A DNA stretch of 64,000 bases from Dipteris shenzhenensis (taxonomy: Eukaryota > Polypodiophyta > Polypodiopsida > Gleicheniales), in the NCBI GenBank assembly GCA_047967505.1, contig CM106541.1; one strand, given 5' to 3'. Positions within the stretch are counted from its first letter, which is position 1. Each line of letters opens with the position of its first letter. This document shows positions 28,551 through 37,835 of this stretch, piece by piece. The notes below the pieces were generated by a model. That model saw only the letters and a list, made by a program, of their open reading frames with translations, was not told the origin of the DNA and did no database searches. Made by a program: the position numbers and the translations under genes.

Positions 28551-28967
28551 GAGTGACATCAGGAGGTTTCTTAATAAGGGGGATAGAGCTCTCAAAAATG
28601 GGATATGCTTTTTCAACCCAAAATGGAAGACTCTCTATCTCCTCTTCTAGTGCTACATACCTTCAATGGAAGACTCTCTATGTCCTCTCCAGTGCTGAAT
28701 ACCTTCAAGGCCAGAGACCCTATCAATAGCATGCTAGAGCTCCCAACTCTTCAAACGCGTAGTCGGCCATCTTCAAGATAGGCGCATCCATACAAGCCTC
28801 TAGTGGCTTCAACAAACCAAGGCCAGGACAACCTCCAAGGCTCCAACTCTATGAACAAATCAAATCCAATGCTCGTAGCTCACTCTCCATGGCCAGATTC
28901 CTTTCACCAACCAACTTTCAACATCCTTGAAGGAGGCAAGTGGAACTATTCAATCTTCTATTCCACT
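28537..28967. repeat. Palindrome-bounded unit U1 (431 bp)
   Basis: Begins GGCGGAATAGGGG and ends CTATTCCACT, giving about 11-12 bp terminal inverted repeats. Inside, TGGAAGACTCTCTAT is duplicated about 50 bases apart (28625 and 28668). A 73-codon frame at 28803-29024 runs out of the unit and is not recognised. Confidence 0.55.
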
Positions 28968-29108
28968 GGCAGAATAGGGGGAGAGAGAGACTCACAATGT
29001 GGGAAGAAGCAATCACTAAGCTAAGGAGCAACAAGCTGTAACAACAGCATAAACTATTAAGAGAGAAAATGAACATTCCTTATAATGTCTCTCTCCCCAT
29101 ATTCTACT
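28968..29108. repeat. Palindrome-bounded unit U2 (141 bp), MITE-like
   Basis: Starts GGCAGAATAGGGGGAGAGAG and ends with the near inverse (CTCTCTCCCCATATTCTACT), about 21 bp terminal inverted repeats around roughly 100 bp of unknown sequence. It abuts U1 and U3 without spacer. Confidence 0.6.
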
Positions 29109-29117
29109 AGCGGAATA

Positions 29118-29458
29118 TGTTGAGATATTGAGCTCCACTTGTGATATGCCAGGGTGACCGTTGTGCATTTATGTCACCGACTTGTTAGCTGCAGATGCGG
29201 TTGGTACACCGCCCATGAATAATAGCTAGATGATAGCTATCCTTATGTACTCTAGTTCATGGCTCAGTTAGTATGCCACCTTAGTTAGCTGAGTTTGGCT
29301 TTAGACCCACATATAGGGTTCTTCTATTTCTTTGTACTAGAGTTCTTTTGGCTTTCACAACTAAGAAGAGGAAAACTGTTTTCAACCTCCACCTCCCCCA
29401 TTGTGTATGTGAGAAAGCCACAAGTGAGACTCCTTCCTTCTCTCCCACTATCTTCACA
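29118..29458 (+). repeat. copia 5' LTR
   Basis: 341 bp, TG...CA ends. Lacks about 11 bases present in the 3' LTR near its end. Confidence 0.95.
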
Positions 29459-29470
29459 CGGTATCAGAGC
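29459..29470 (+). promoter_or_regulatory. copia primer binding site
   Basis: CGGTATCAGAGC, one base from TGGTATCAGAGC, complementary to the initiator tRNA-Met 3' region used by plant copia elements. It touches the 5' LTR. Confidence 0.85.
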
Positions 29471-29963
29471 TTGGTTCGTGGTAAGGAGCTCAAGAAAGCA
29501 AACCAAGTTTGCGGTGTCCTAGTAAGAGGACCAGTGTTGCTTTCCTTTTTCGAGTTTGGGAGAAAATCTCTGCAGGTAGCACAGCCAAAAAGTGCAAGAG
29601 TGCATTGTCTCAGATTGAGACGCCCTTCGCGGTGTGGCAAGAGACTTTATTTTTCTAATTCGAGGCCATTTCGGGGCCTGTTTTGGAGGCGGAAGTTCTC
29701 CGCAAGCACTGAGAAAAAGGCCCTATTTTTGTTGTGCGACCACTGCTCTGCAGGTCGGTGAAAAGTTGCAGCAGATATTGCATCGTATGCCTGTGCGCAG
29801 AGATATGGGAGTTACAGAATCATCCCTGTTGCCTATTGATGCAAAATCATCACTAGGAAGTCACTGTGTGGTCAAATACCACTTTTATTAGTTTTGCAAA
29901 TTTGCCCTTGTGAGGCAGAAGCTGTGTTTTTTGCAGTGACAGAATATTTTGCAGTGTTCTGTA

Positions 29964-30905
29964 ATGGCGTCTGATTCTCTTTCACAGATTGTCACTGAAA
30001 AGCTTGACAAGAATAACTTCCAAGCATGGAAGTTTAGAATGACGAATTTCCTTATGGAAAAAGGCTATTGGGAGTTCATTAAAGGAAATGAAGAAGAACC
30101 AGTTCTTCCTAATGTTCCCAATCAACAGGAAATGCAGGCATTTAAAGGATGGCATGAGAGAGCCAGAAAAGTTATGTACTGGCTATCTATCTGTATTTCA
30201 GATTCTATGATTGTGCATATTCAGGATGCAAGTACGCCAAAGGAGGCATGGGATACTTTGGCAAAAATGTACAGCACAAATATGCAAGCCAGGAAAATCA
30301 GCTCAAGTCGGAGTTGCACAATGTGCAGAGAGAAAATATGAGCATCAATGACTACCACATGAAGGTGAAGAAAATTGCAGATGCACTTGCTTCCATTGAG
30401 TCGCCAGTGGAAGATGATGATTTAGTTTCTGTGACCTTGAATGGTCTAGGAAAGGATTATGCACAGTTTCGGACATCCATTGCCGTCCGTGAAAAATTTC
30501 CTGATTTTGAGGAGTTGTTTGCTCTTCTAATTTCTGAAGAGCAGAGAAATGGTGGTGCATCTTCTTCAGGAGGAACTTCAAAAGAAACTATCTTCTACTC
30601 AAATGCTGGAAGAGGTAGAGGAGGCCGATCTGGAGGTCATGCTAGAAATCAGAATATGCAGCAAACTCAAGAAAACCAGTCCTATGGAGGAGGACATGGT
30701 AACTCTAGAGGCAGGGGGAGCCAAAGAGGTCATGGTGGACGGCAGAGAGGCCAAAATGCAAACAACAATGTTGAATGCTACTATTGTGGTAAAATGGGTC
30801 ATATGGCTAAAGACTTCTACAAAAAGCAGAATGACATTATGAATAGAAAATTGCAGCAAGGCAATTATGCATCCTCTAGTAGACAGGGTGATGACAGAAA
30901 TGAGC
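29964..30905 (+). pseudogene. copia gag with one frameshift
   Basis: Starts MASDSLSQIVTEKLDKNNFQ (UBN2-type gag). The frame shifts at about 30295 in an AAAA run (from NMQARK to NQLKSELHNVQRENMS). A Gly/Arg-rich stretch precedes a CCHC knuckle CYYCGKMGHMAKDF (about 30775-30820) whose last Cys is Phe. Leader 29471-29963 is untranslated. Confidence 0.85.
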
Positions 30906-32455
30906 ATTTGTTTATGGTACATCACATGACCAATTCTATGACAAGTGTAGAAGAAAGCAATGATGTGTGGTATGTTGACTCAGGTGCATCAAACCACATG
31001 ATAGGTCATGCAGAATGGATGCAAGATGCAAGGAAAATGGAAAAACCAGGATTTGTGGAGACTGGTGATGATACTGCACATCCTATTGTGCAGATTGGTA
31101 AAATTCCTTTGTCTATGCAGGATGGGAAAAAGAAATACCTATCTGATGTATTTCATGTCCCAAATATCACCAAGAACCTGGTTTCTATTGGTCAAATGGT
31201 TGAGCAGGGCTTGCAGGTCAGATTTAATCCTCATGGATGCTTTGTTGAGGATATGAGAAATAACGGTCGCTTGATAGCAAAAGGAAAGAAGAAGGGCACG
31301 ATGTTTACGTTGGATGCAGACATGCCTGAATTGAGTGCAGCAATGTTTGCACATGGGACCGGTGTAGTTGTAGATATTGATATCTGGCATAAACGCATTG
31401 GTAATGTCAATGTACAGTGACTTAAATCAATGCAGGCCTAAAATATTGTTGCAGGATTGCCTAAATTCAAGGTTGCAAAAATGCATAAGGTATGTGAAGC
31501 CTGTCAATTTGGAAAACAGGCAAGGAAACGATTTCCTAGACATGTTCAAGAGAGTAAGAAGCCATTGGAATCAATCCACTCTGATGTGTGGACTACTAAA
31601 GTTGCATCTATTGGAGGTTGTCATTATTTTGACATTTTTATTGACGACTACAACAAAAAAGTTTGGGTGTATTTTATGAAAAAGAAAAGTGAAGTGTTTG
31701 GGCATTTCAAAGCTTTTAAAGCTATGGTTGAAAAAGAAACAGGCCTGCAAATAAAATGCCTAAGGTCAGATGGAGGGGGAGAGTACCTCTCAAATGAGTT
31801 TGCAAGGTTCCTACAGGAGCATGGCATAAAGCAGCAATATTCATGCAGTCATACCCCACAGCAAAATGGACTTGCAGAAAGGAAAAACACGCATATTGGA
31901 GAGGTATCTCGGGCCATGCTAAATGAAAAAGACCTACCAGATTATTATTGGGCTGAAGCAGTTGCTACAGCAGTTTACATAATGAACAGGACTCCCACTG
32001 CAGCAATACATGGGATGACACCAGAGGAGATGTATACTGGTAGGAAACCAAATATTTATCATTTGGAAATTTTTGGTTGCATTGCCTATGTTCATGTGCC
32101 AGATGAGTTGAGGTCCAAGTTGGATCCAAAAGCTGAGAAGTGCATGTTTACTGGTTATTCTCTGCAACAAAAAGGGTATAGATGCTATAACCCTTCTACT
32201 CGTAAGTTTACAGTGAGCAGAGATGTTGTTTTTGATGAGATGAGTAGCTGGTATAAACCAGTAAATGTGATTGATGATGTAGATGCACAGAATTCACAGC
32301 AGCAATCACAAAATATTAGTGGACCTACAGTGTCCTCTAGCAGTGGTTCACATACTTTGCCATGGATAGGCAGATTGAGATCAGGAGAATCTCCTCAAAG
32401 CAATGCAGATAGTGGTATGCAGGTATCACGAAAAGGAAAAGAGAAGGTAGATTAG
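30906..32455 (+). pseudogene. copia protease and integrase, broken
   Basis: Protease active site WYVDSGASNHM is at about 30967. The integrase finger starts IWHKRIGN, with Asn where the second His is expected, and a TGA follows at 31418-31420. The other frame supplies CEACQFGKQ. Core residues are visible: IHSDVW (first Asp), FIDDYNKK (second Asp) and QQNGLAERKN (Glu). The C-terminal GKxY-like region ends near 32200. The frame stops with TAG at 32453. Confidence 0.85.
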
Positions 32456-32458
32456 CCC

Positions 32459-34292
32459 ATGTTTGATGTGAATGCAGGTCACTCTTATGTGGATGGTGAA
32501 TCCAATGGCTCAGAACAGAGCATTGATGATGAGTTCGGTATTCCTTCTGTTGTTACACTTGGAGTAAGGAAGACCAGGGATGTTTTGAGAGCATCTGGAA
32601 GTGACCCTATTTTGCACAGGTCTACCAGAGCTAGGTATCTTGTGGATAGGCTGAAATATGATGGATTTATAGCCATTCACTATGCCTACATGGTCAAAGT
32701 GATACAGGAACTAGAACCCACTTCTTTTGAGCAAGCCATGGGAAAAGAAAAATGGGAGAAAGCCATGGATGAAGAAATGGATGCCTTGGAAGCAAATGCT
32801 ACATGGGAATTGGTGCCTTTGCCTAAAGACAAGAATGCAATTGGCTGTAAGTGGGTTTATAAGGTGAAGCACAATGTAGATGGTTCTGTGAACAGATACA
32901 AGGCAAGATTAGTCATCAAGGGGTATGCATAGACATATGGCATTGATTATGAAGAAACATTCAGTCCGGTTGCAAGGATGGAAACCGTAAGAGCAATCAT
33001 TTCTATGGCTACATCAAAGGGATGGTCTTTACATCAGATGGATGTAAAGAATGCCTTCTTGCATGGTGATTTGCAAGAAGAGGTCTTTATGGAGCAGCCA
33101 CCAGGTTATGTTCATGCTATTCATCTTGAGTTTGTTTGCAGGTTGAAGAAAGCCTTGTATGGCTTGAAGCAAGCACCGAGAGCATGGTAAGATAGGACAG
33201 TATCTTGTCACTATTGGCTTTCAGATTTCCAAGGTAGATTTCTCACTTTATGTGAGAAAAACAGAGAAAGGTATTATGCTACTTGTCATTTATGTTGATG
33301 ATTTGATCATCACAGGTGATAGTGATGAAGATATCCTTCATGTGAAAATGCTATTGAAGCAGAAGTTTGAGATGAAGGATTTGGGGGAGCTGTGTTATTT
33401 CTTGGGCATTGAGGTGATTAGATCACCAAGTGGGATACGGCTCTTACAGAGGCAGTATGGATTGGACATGCTGTCCAAATATGGGATGACAGGATGTAAG
33501 CCTATTTCAGTTCCTTTGGAGTAGAATGTGAAGCTGAGCGCAGATGGAGGTGAGCTTCTGGAAGACCCTACTATGTACAGACGCATAGTAGGAAGTTTGA
33601 TTTATATGACTATTACCAGGCCAGATTTGAGCTATGCTATTGGATTGGTAAGCCAGTTTATGCAGGCTCCAAGGAAACCGTATTTGGATGCGGCTAGACA
33701 CATACTTAGGTATGTGAAGTCCACATTGCAGTATGGACTATTTTATGAGGCTGGGGTTCAGATACAGTTGCATGGATACACTAATGCTGATTGGGCTGGT
33801 AGTATTTCTGATAGACGATCTACCAGTGGATATGTGTTCTCTTTTGGGAGTGCTGCAGTCACGTGGAGCAGTAAGAAACAACCTATAGTTGCCTTATCAA
33901 GCACAGAGGCTGAGTACAGGGGTGCAACAATGGTTGCATGTGAGGTAGCTTGGTTGCATAAGCTACTTTATGATATGCATCAGTCTACAGATGGGCCAGT
34001 TATCATTTATTATGACAACATGAGCAGTATACACTTGGCAAATAACCCAGTCTATCATGCTAGAACAAAGCACATTGAGGTGCATTATCACTATGTGCGG
34101 GAGAAGGTTTTACTAGGTCTTATTGATCTAGTTTATGTCAGCATAGAGGATCAGGTAGCTGACATATTCACGAAGGCATTGGGCACCAAGAAGCTGTGCA
34201 AGTTTAGAGACCTGCTTGGTGTGCAGGCATTGGGATTTAGCTCAAGGGGGAGTGTTGAGATATCGAGCTCCACTCGTGATATGCCAGGGTGA
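32459..34292 (+). pseudogene. copia reverse transcriptase and RNase H, broken
   Basis: RT shows [20 protein letters not shown], a TAG at 32930-32932, [15 protein letters not shown], a 5-base deletion at about 33187 after APRAW (compare 45682), YVDDLI catalytic box at about 33292, and a TAG at 33522-33524. RNase H shows [20 protein letters not shown] and a C-terminal VADIFTKAL. The frame runs to 34292, into the 3' LTR. Confidence 0.9.
34241..34252 (+). promoter_or_regulatory. copia polypurine tract
   Basis: CTCAAGGGGGAG immediately before the 3' LTR. Confidence 0.8.
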
Positions 34293-34604
34293 CTGTTGTG
34301 CATTTATGTCACCGACTTGTTAGCTACAGATGCGGTTGGTACACCGCCCATGAATAATAGCTGGATGACAGCTATCCTTATGTACTCTAGTTCGTGGCTC
34401 AGTTAGTATGCCACCTTAGTTAGCTGAGTTTGGCTTGAGACCTACATATAGGGTTCTTCTATTTCTTTGTACTAGAGTTCTTTTGTCTTTCACAACTTAG
34501 AAGAGGAAAACTATTTTCAGCCTCCACCTTTGTGTGTATTCCCCCATTGTGTATGTGAGAAAGCCGCAAGTGAGACTCCTTCCTTCTCTCCCACTATCTT
34601 CACA
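34253..34604 (+). repeat. copia 3' LTR
   Basis: 352 bp, TG...CA ends, followed by target duplication GAATA at 34605-34609. Confidence 0.95.
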
Positions 34605-34849
34605 GAATAGGGGAGATAGAAGCTTGAATTGATCGGTGGACTAAGCTTGCACACATCAAACGACTGCAAAAAGAGATGGATGATCAAACTCTTGTCAATA
34701 AGCTCAAAATATGTAGAGAGTAGAGGATCATAATGCTGTACTCTCAGAGTCTGGGAAAATGGAAAAATTGAACCGCGATTTTCAAAAATGAACAAACAAA
34801 ACACAGGCTGAAGTTAAGAGAAAAGGGGGGAAAACGTGAATTTTCATAC

Positions 34850-34941
34850 TTGTTGATCTGCGCCATGGCACCATTGAAAAAGATAACGGAGGTTTCATAT
34901 TGCCCTTCCAAAGCGTACTCGCGAGCCAACTTGAGGTGCTC
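34850..34941 (-). pseudogene. Katanin p60 (KTN1-like) exon fragment
   Basis: Minus strand reads EHLKLAREYALEGQYETSVI then FFNGAMAQIN(K), which matches the N-terminal region of plant katanin p60, the AAA ATPase that severs microtubules (Arabidopsis form has HLKLAREYALEG and TSVIFFDGAIAQINK). An AG acceptor (34943-34942) and a GT donor (34849-34848) flank it exactly, so the piece was taken as genomic DNA with introns. No other katanin exon is found nearby, so it is a fragment. Confidence 0.75.
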
Positions 34942-35048
34942 CTAAAGCCAACCATCCTCCTGCTGTGGCTGAGCCAGAAAGTCACAGCGCCCTATTGGAT
35001 GCACTGAGGCAAAAGAGTTTGACATGCACTCTTAGAGCAATTTGCAGG

Positions 35049-35073
35049 AAAGAGAGAGAGAGAGAGAGAGAGG
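35049..35073. repeat. (GA)n microsatellite upstream of the Mpv17-like fragment
   Basis: About 12 GA units some 13 bases before the ATG at 35086; probably part of the captured 5' UTR. Confidence 0.8.
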
Positions 35074-35085
35074 CACTCTCAAGCC

Positions 35086-35211
35086 ATGGTCGGAGTAGCT
35101 CTTCATGGCGCTTGGGAGTGGCTTGCATCCAAGCCCCTCTACACCCAAATCCTCACCTCCGGCATCTTGTGGGCTTCGGGAGATGTCATGGCTCAAGGTC
35201 TCAGCTTCTAG
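35086..35211 (+). pseudogene. Mpv17/PMP22-family first-exon fragment
   Basis: MVGVALHGAWEWLASKPLYT then QILTSGILWASGDVMAQ matches the N-terminal pattern W-x2-YL-x4-P-x3-T-x3-SG-x-LW-x2-GD-x2-AQ of Mpv17/PXMP2-type membrane proteins of peroxisomes, mitochondria or plastids. A possible donor (AAG/GTCTCA) lies at 35197/35198; reading through it meets TAG at 35209-35211. Only this exon is present. The family assignment rests on a short match. Confidence 0.55.
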
Positions 35212-35481
35212 TCACAGCAATAGCAGCAGCTTCCTTTAGTGCCCCCCTTTAGTGCCTTCACTTTCCTGCGAGCTCTGGTGACGTTTCCTACCTTGCCTCA
35301 CATCCCCGACTAGCTCTCCCTCTCTACATCTAGCCTAGCCTCATCCCCGACAACTCTCAGGACAGGAAACTATAGGAGAACTTTTGGAAGAAAATGCAGA
35401 GATGGTGGAAAATGCAGAGACAAGGAGATGAAAATGCAGAGATAGTGGAAAATACACCAACTCCATTTTGTTCTAGCCTCC

Positions 35482-35654
35482 AAGGAGTGCGAGAACAATA
35501 AATGACATGCCATCACCGCTCGCATCTTCGCTGGCCTCTGCCAGAGTTCGGGAACTATAAGCTCCGCAAGCACTGCGACAACAACGAGGTCCTCAAGGCC
35601 TTGTGCTAGGAAGTGGGCTGGATCGTCAAAGAGGATGGCACCAGCTACAAGAAA
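35482..35654 (+). pseudogene. BES1/BZR1 DNA-binding-domain exon fragment
   Basis: Reads KECENNK, then [12 protein letters not shown], then after a frameshift near 35538 [19 protein letters not shown], a TAG, and EVGWIVKEDGTSYKK. This is the bHLH-like N-terminal domain of the brassinosteroid-pathway factors BES1/BZR1 (family: [48 protein letters not shown]). The Arg-rich stretch is deleted. It ends at a GT (35655) where the first intron of BZR1-like genes lies, so capture was at DNA level. The stop, shift and deletion make it dead. Confidence 0.85.
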
Positions 35655-35751
35655 GTATGTGTAGCATCTTCCATAATCATCTTCTTCTTTAGGATCTTTT
35701 GCAAGCTCGGTTTCCAGCTGCAGATCGAAGCTTTGCAAGAAATATTTGTCC

Positions 35752-35819
35752 AAGGAGTTTGACATGCATCTCCCCCTATTCCGCCGGCGGAATAGGGGGA
35801 GATGCATGTCAAACTCCTT
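35752..35819. repeat. 68-bp perfect palindrome at unit junction 4
   Basis: Arms 35752-35785 and 35786-35819 are perfect reverse complements of each other, 34 bases each, meeting at TATTCCGCC/GGCGGAATA. Such a palindrome can extrude a cruciform and is often unstable in cloning, so the assembly here deserves care. Confidence 0.9.
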
Positions 35820-35970
35820 TGAGGAGTCAAACTCCTTTGGGGAGTCAAACTCCTTTGTGACTCCTCAAAGGAGTTTGACATGCATCTCCCCCTAGTCAAA
35901 CTCCTTTGGGGAGTCAAACTCCTTTGTGACTCCTCAAAGGAGTTTGACATGCATCTCCCCCTATTTTGCT
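35786..35970. repeat. Palindrome-bounded unit U4 (185 bp), foldback MITE-like
   Basis: Terminal inverted repeats of about 44 bases (GGCGGAATAGGGGGAGATGC at the left, its near inverse at the right ending TATTTTGCT). The middle is tandem TCAAACTCCTTTG-type repeats in both orientations, so the unit folds on itself at several levels. Confidence 0.75.
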
Positions 35971-35982
35971 GGCAGAATAGGG
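35959..35982. repeat. Palindromic unit junction 5
   Basis: CCCTATTTTGCT joined to GGCAGAATAGGG, one arm mismatch apart from the centre. Right of it another unit appears to begin, but its far end is not seen. Confidence 0.75.
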
Positions 35983-36002
35983 CCATCTTGTGCTCAAGCT
36001 CT

Positions 36003-36050
36003 TCGAAACCAGTTGCTCCGGTCACAAGCACCGTTAGCCCGCCACCCTCC
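36003..36050 (-). pseudogene. Short NAD-binding epimerase-like fragment
   Basis: Minus strand reads EGGGLTVLVTGATGF, the start of the Rossmann fold of extended SDRs such as plant UDP-glucuronate 4-epimerases (GLxVLVTGAAGFVG). The match stops after 15 residues, so this is either another captured scrap or chance. Confidence 0.3.
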
Positions 36051-36059
36051 TAAACATTA

Positions 36060-37835
36060 AAAGGAAGTCCTTGTTCAGATAATCTGATTCTACTTCGTCG
36101 GATTAACAGAGCTATGGACCGTTGGAGGCCACAATGCAAATGCGCATTTACCTTCCTTGCAGTAGATTTCAACACAGCCTTCTTCCAACCTACAGAGTAG
36201 CAGCCGAAATGCAGGCCCAAATATGCCGAGAGACCTTGAAAGAAACACCCCCAACCTCCGCGATACCGCGAAAGCAGTCAGCCCAATTGAATGTGCACTC
36301 GAAAATTACCCTGATTCCTGTCTAGCCAATCTTCAACATAGAGAAACAATGCCGAGATGACTCACATGATGACAAGGAAGGAGACGATGTAGAGAGCCCT
36401 GCGTTCAAGCTCTTTGTAAGCTCTTCGTCCCTCCCCTCGCAGTTAGAGCTTTTTGTAGTAGCCTCTCCTTGTCAGCGCTTCCCACCTTCCCTCTCAATTA
36501 TGAGATTTTCATAGTAGTCTCTCTATGAATCATCATGCCTTCACTATAGCTCTCATCGTCATCCACAGTCCGCCTTGGCAGCAATGACTTAAGCAAGAAC
36601 GATAGGCCAGAGAGGGCGAGCAGAGGCTCTTCCTCCAATGCCTCTTACACACAACGCTATTTTTTGGATAGTGCAAACAGCTTGGACACGGCTAATTTCG
36701 CTCATAAAATGGACGGCTAGAGTTTGATGAGAGTGCTAGAAAAGATCCAAATGTGTAGCAAAGCTGCACTTAGAGACTATTTGCTACAGTAGAAGACCAA
36801 TTGTCGTAGCTTTGGTGTGAAGATATCGAATGGTAGAGGTCGAGTAAATGCATGTCCACTCCATCATATGTACAAAAATGGGTGTTTCTCGAGGTTGATG
36901 GTTTCAAATCCAGTGCTCGAGCATGGACATTGTAGTCACATGCATGATTGGAACGTTATCTTTCTCTCTGAAAAATGATTTATACCAAATTTTACAATTG
37001 TCTTGGATTAATTATCAATGTAAATGAATTTCATATTTTTTTTTCATAATTTGAAAAAAACATTTATGATATCAAAATGTAATATTTAAACAAAAACAAT
37101 GCAAGGCATACACTAAGTTTTGAGTCAATTTTATTTAAATGCAAAGTTGATAGATTGAAAAAATAACATTTTCTACATCATTAGCTAAATATTCCTTAGT
37201 AGTTGTGCAGATGTATGTGATCAATCTTTCACATTGTCATCTATCTTTTTCAAGACATGCATTATAATATGTTTTTCAATCACCCCCTTAAAATTTAGAA
37301 GAATACATGCATTTAAAAGTATATCCCATCCTTTCATTGGTGGCACACACTTTTCAAGATCGCGTTACTATATCACTACTCCACCACCTTTCACTACTCC
37401 ACCACCTTTCATGGCATTTATAACTATACCAACACCTTTCATGAGTGCCATGCAATTTAAGAATTGTCATCATACTGAATCACTACTCTAGTACTTGCCT
37501 CCAAGTTTCATAGCTCTATTCGCACCTGCCCCCATGTTTAATTTCAACCATCATTTTTTCTTGGGTAGCTCCACATAGCATATGAGGTGCATGTTTCACG
37601 TTCAATACTACCTCGACCACTTACTTTTGTGAGCTGCGGCCATTCTTGTTCTTTTGCTTTGGCACCATTGAACTTCCCTGGCATGTGAGGTATCTCCACC
37701 TTCAAAAACTTTCCCTTCCTTTTTCGGCATTATTTATGGGGCATCGAATGGTAGATACTTCCTAACTTCTATAGTCTACTACAATTGCTTTCACAGATTT
37801 TGAAGCTTCTTCTCTAAAAGGAAAAGCATTTATCC
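36060..37835. other. Intergenic, no gene recognised
   Basis: A 67-codon frame at 36122-36325 has no recognised product; being next to the exon-fragment array it could be captured DNA. From 36850 on the DNA is AT-rich. CACTACTCCACCACCTTTC is tandemly repeated at 37374-37410. Confidence 0.45.

Larger units (their letters stand above)
29118..34604 (+). mobile_element. Ty1/copia retrotransposon, full length, TSD GAATA
   Basis: LTRs TGTTGAGATA...CTTCACA lie at 29118-29458 and 34253-34604. The 5-bp target duplication GAATA is at 29113-29117 and 34605-34609. Primer site and polypurine tract are in place, and domain order gag-protease-integrase-RT-RNase H is that of Ty1/copia. The LTRs differ at roughly 16 positions plus an 11-bp indel, so the insertion is not recent. 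The coding region carries several stops and shifts. It disrupts unit U3 of the palindrome array. Confidence 0.95.
29109..35785. mobile_element. Palindrome-bounded unit U3 carrying host exon fragments, split by copia
   Basis: After removal of the copia element and one TSD, the unit is about 1185 bp (29109-29117 plus 34610-35785). It begins AGCGGAATAGGGGAGAT and ends ATCTCCCCCTATTCCGCC, about 17 bp of inverted repeat. Inside are pieces of katanin p60 (minus), an Mpv17/PMP22-like gene (plus) and BES1/BZR1 (plus), the first and last with intron sequence at their splice junctions. This is the structure expected of a Pack-type DNA transposon carrying captured genomic DNA; the family is not known to me. 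Confidence 0.6.

Noticed and set aside
29295-29891. Frames across the copia 5' LTR and leader as genes
   Set aside because: They cross the LTR end and primer site and have no homology; the first real gene is gag at 29964.
35817-35960. TCAAACTCCTTTG repeats as a CRISPR-like array
   Set aside because: No regular unique spacers; repeats occur in both orientations inside inverted ends, in a plant genome.
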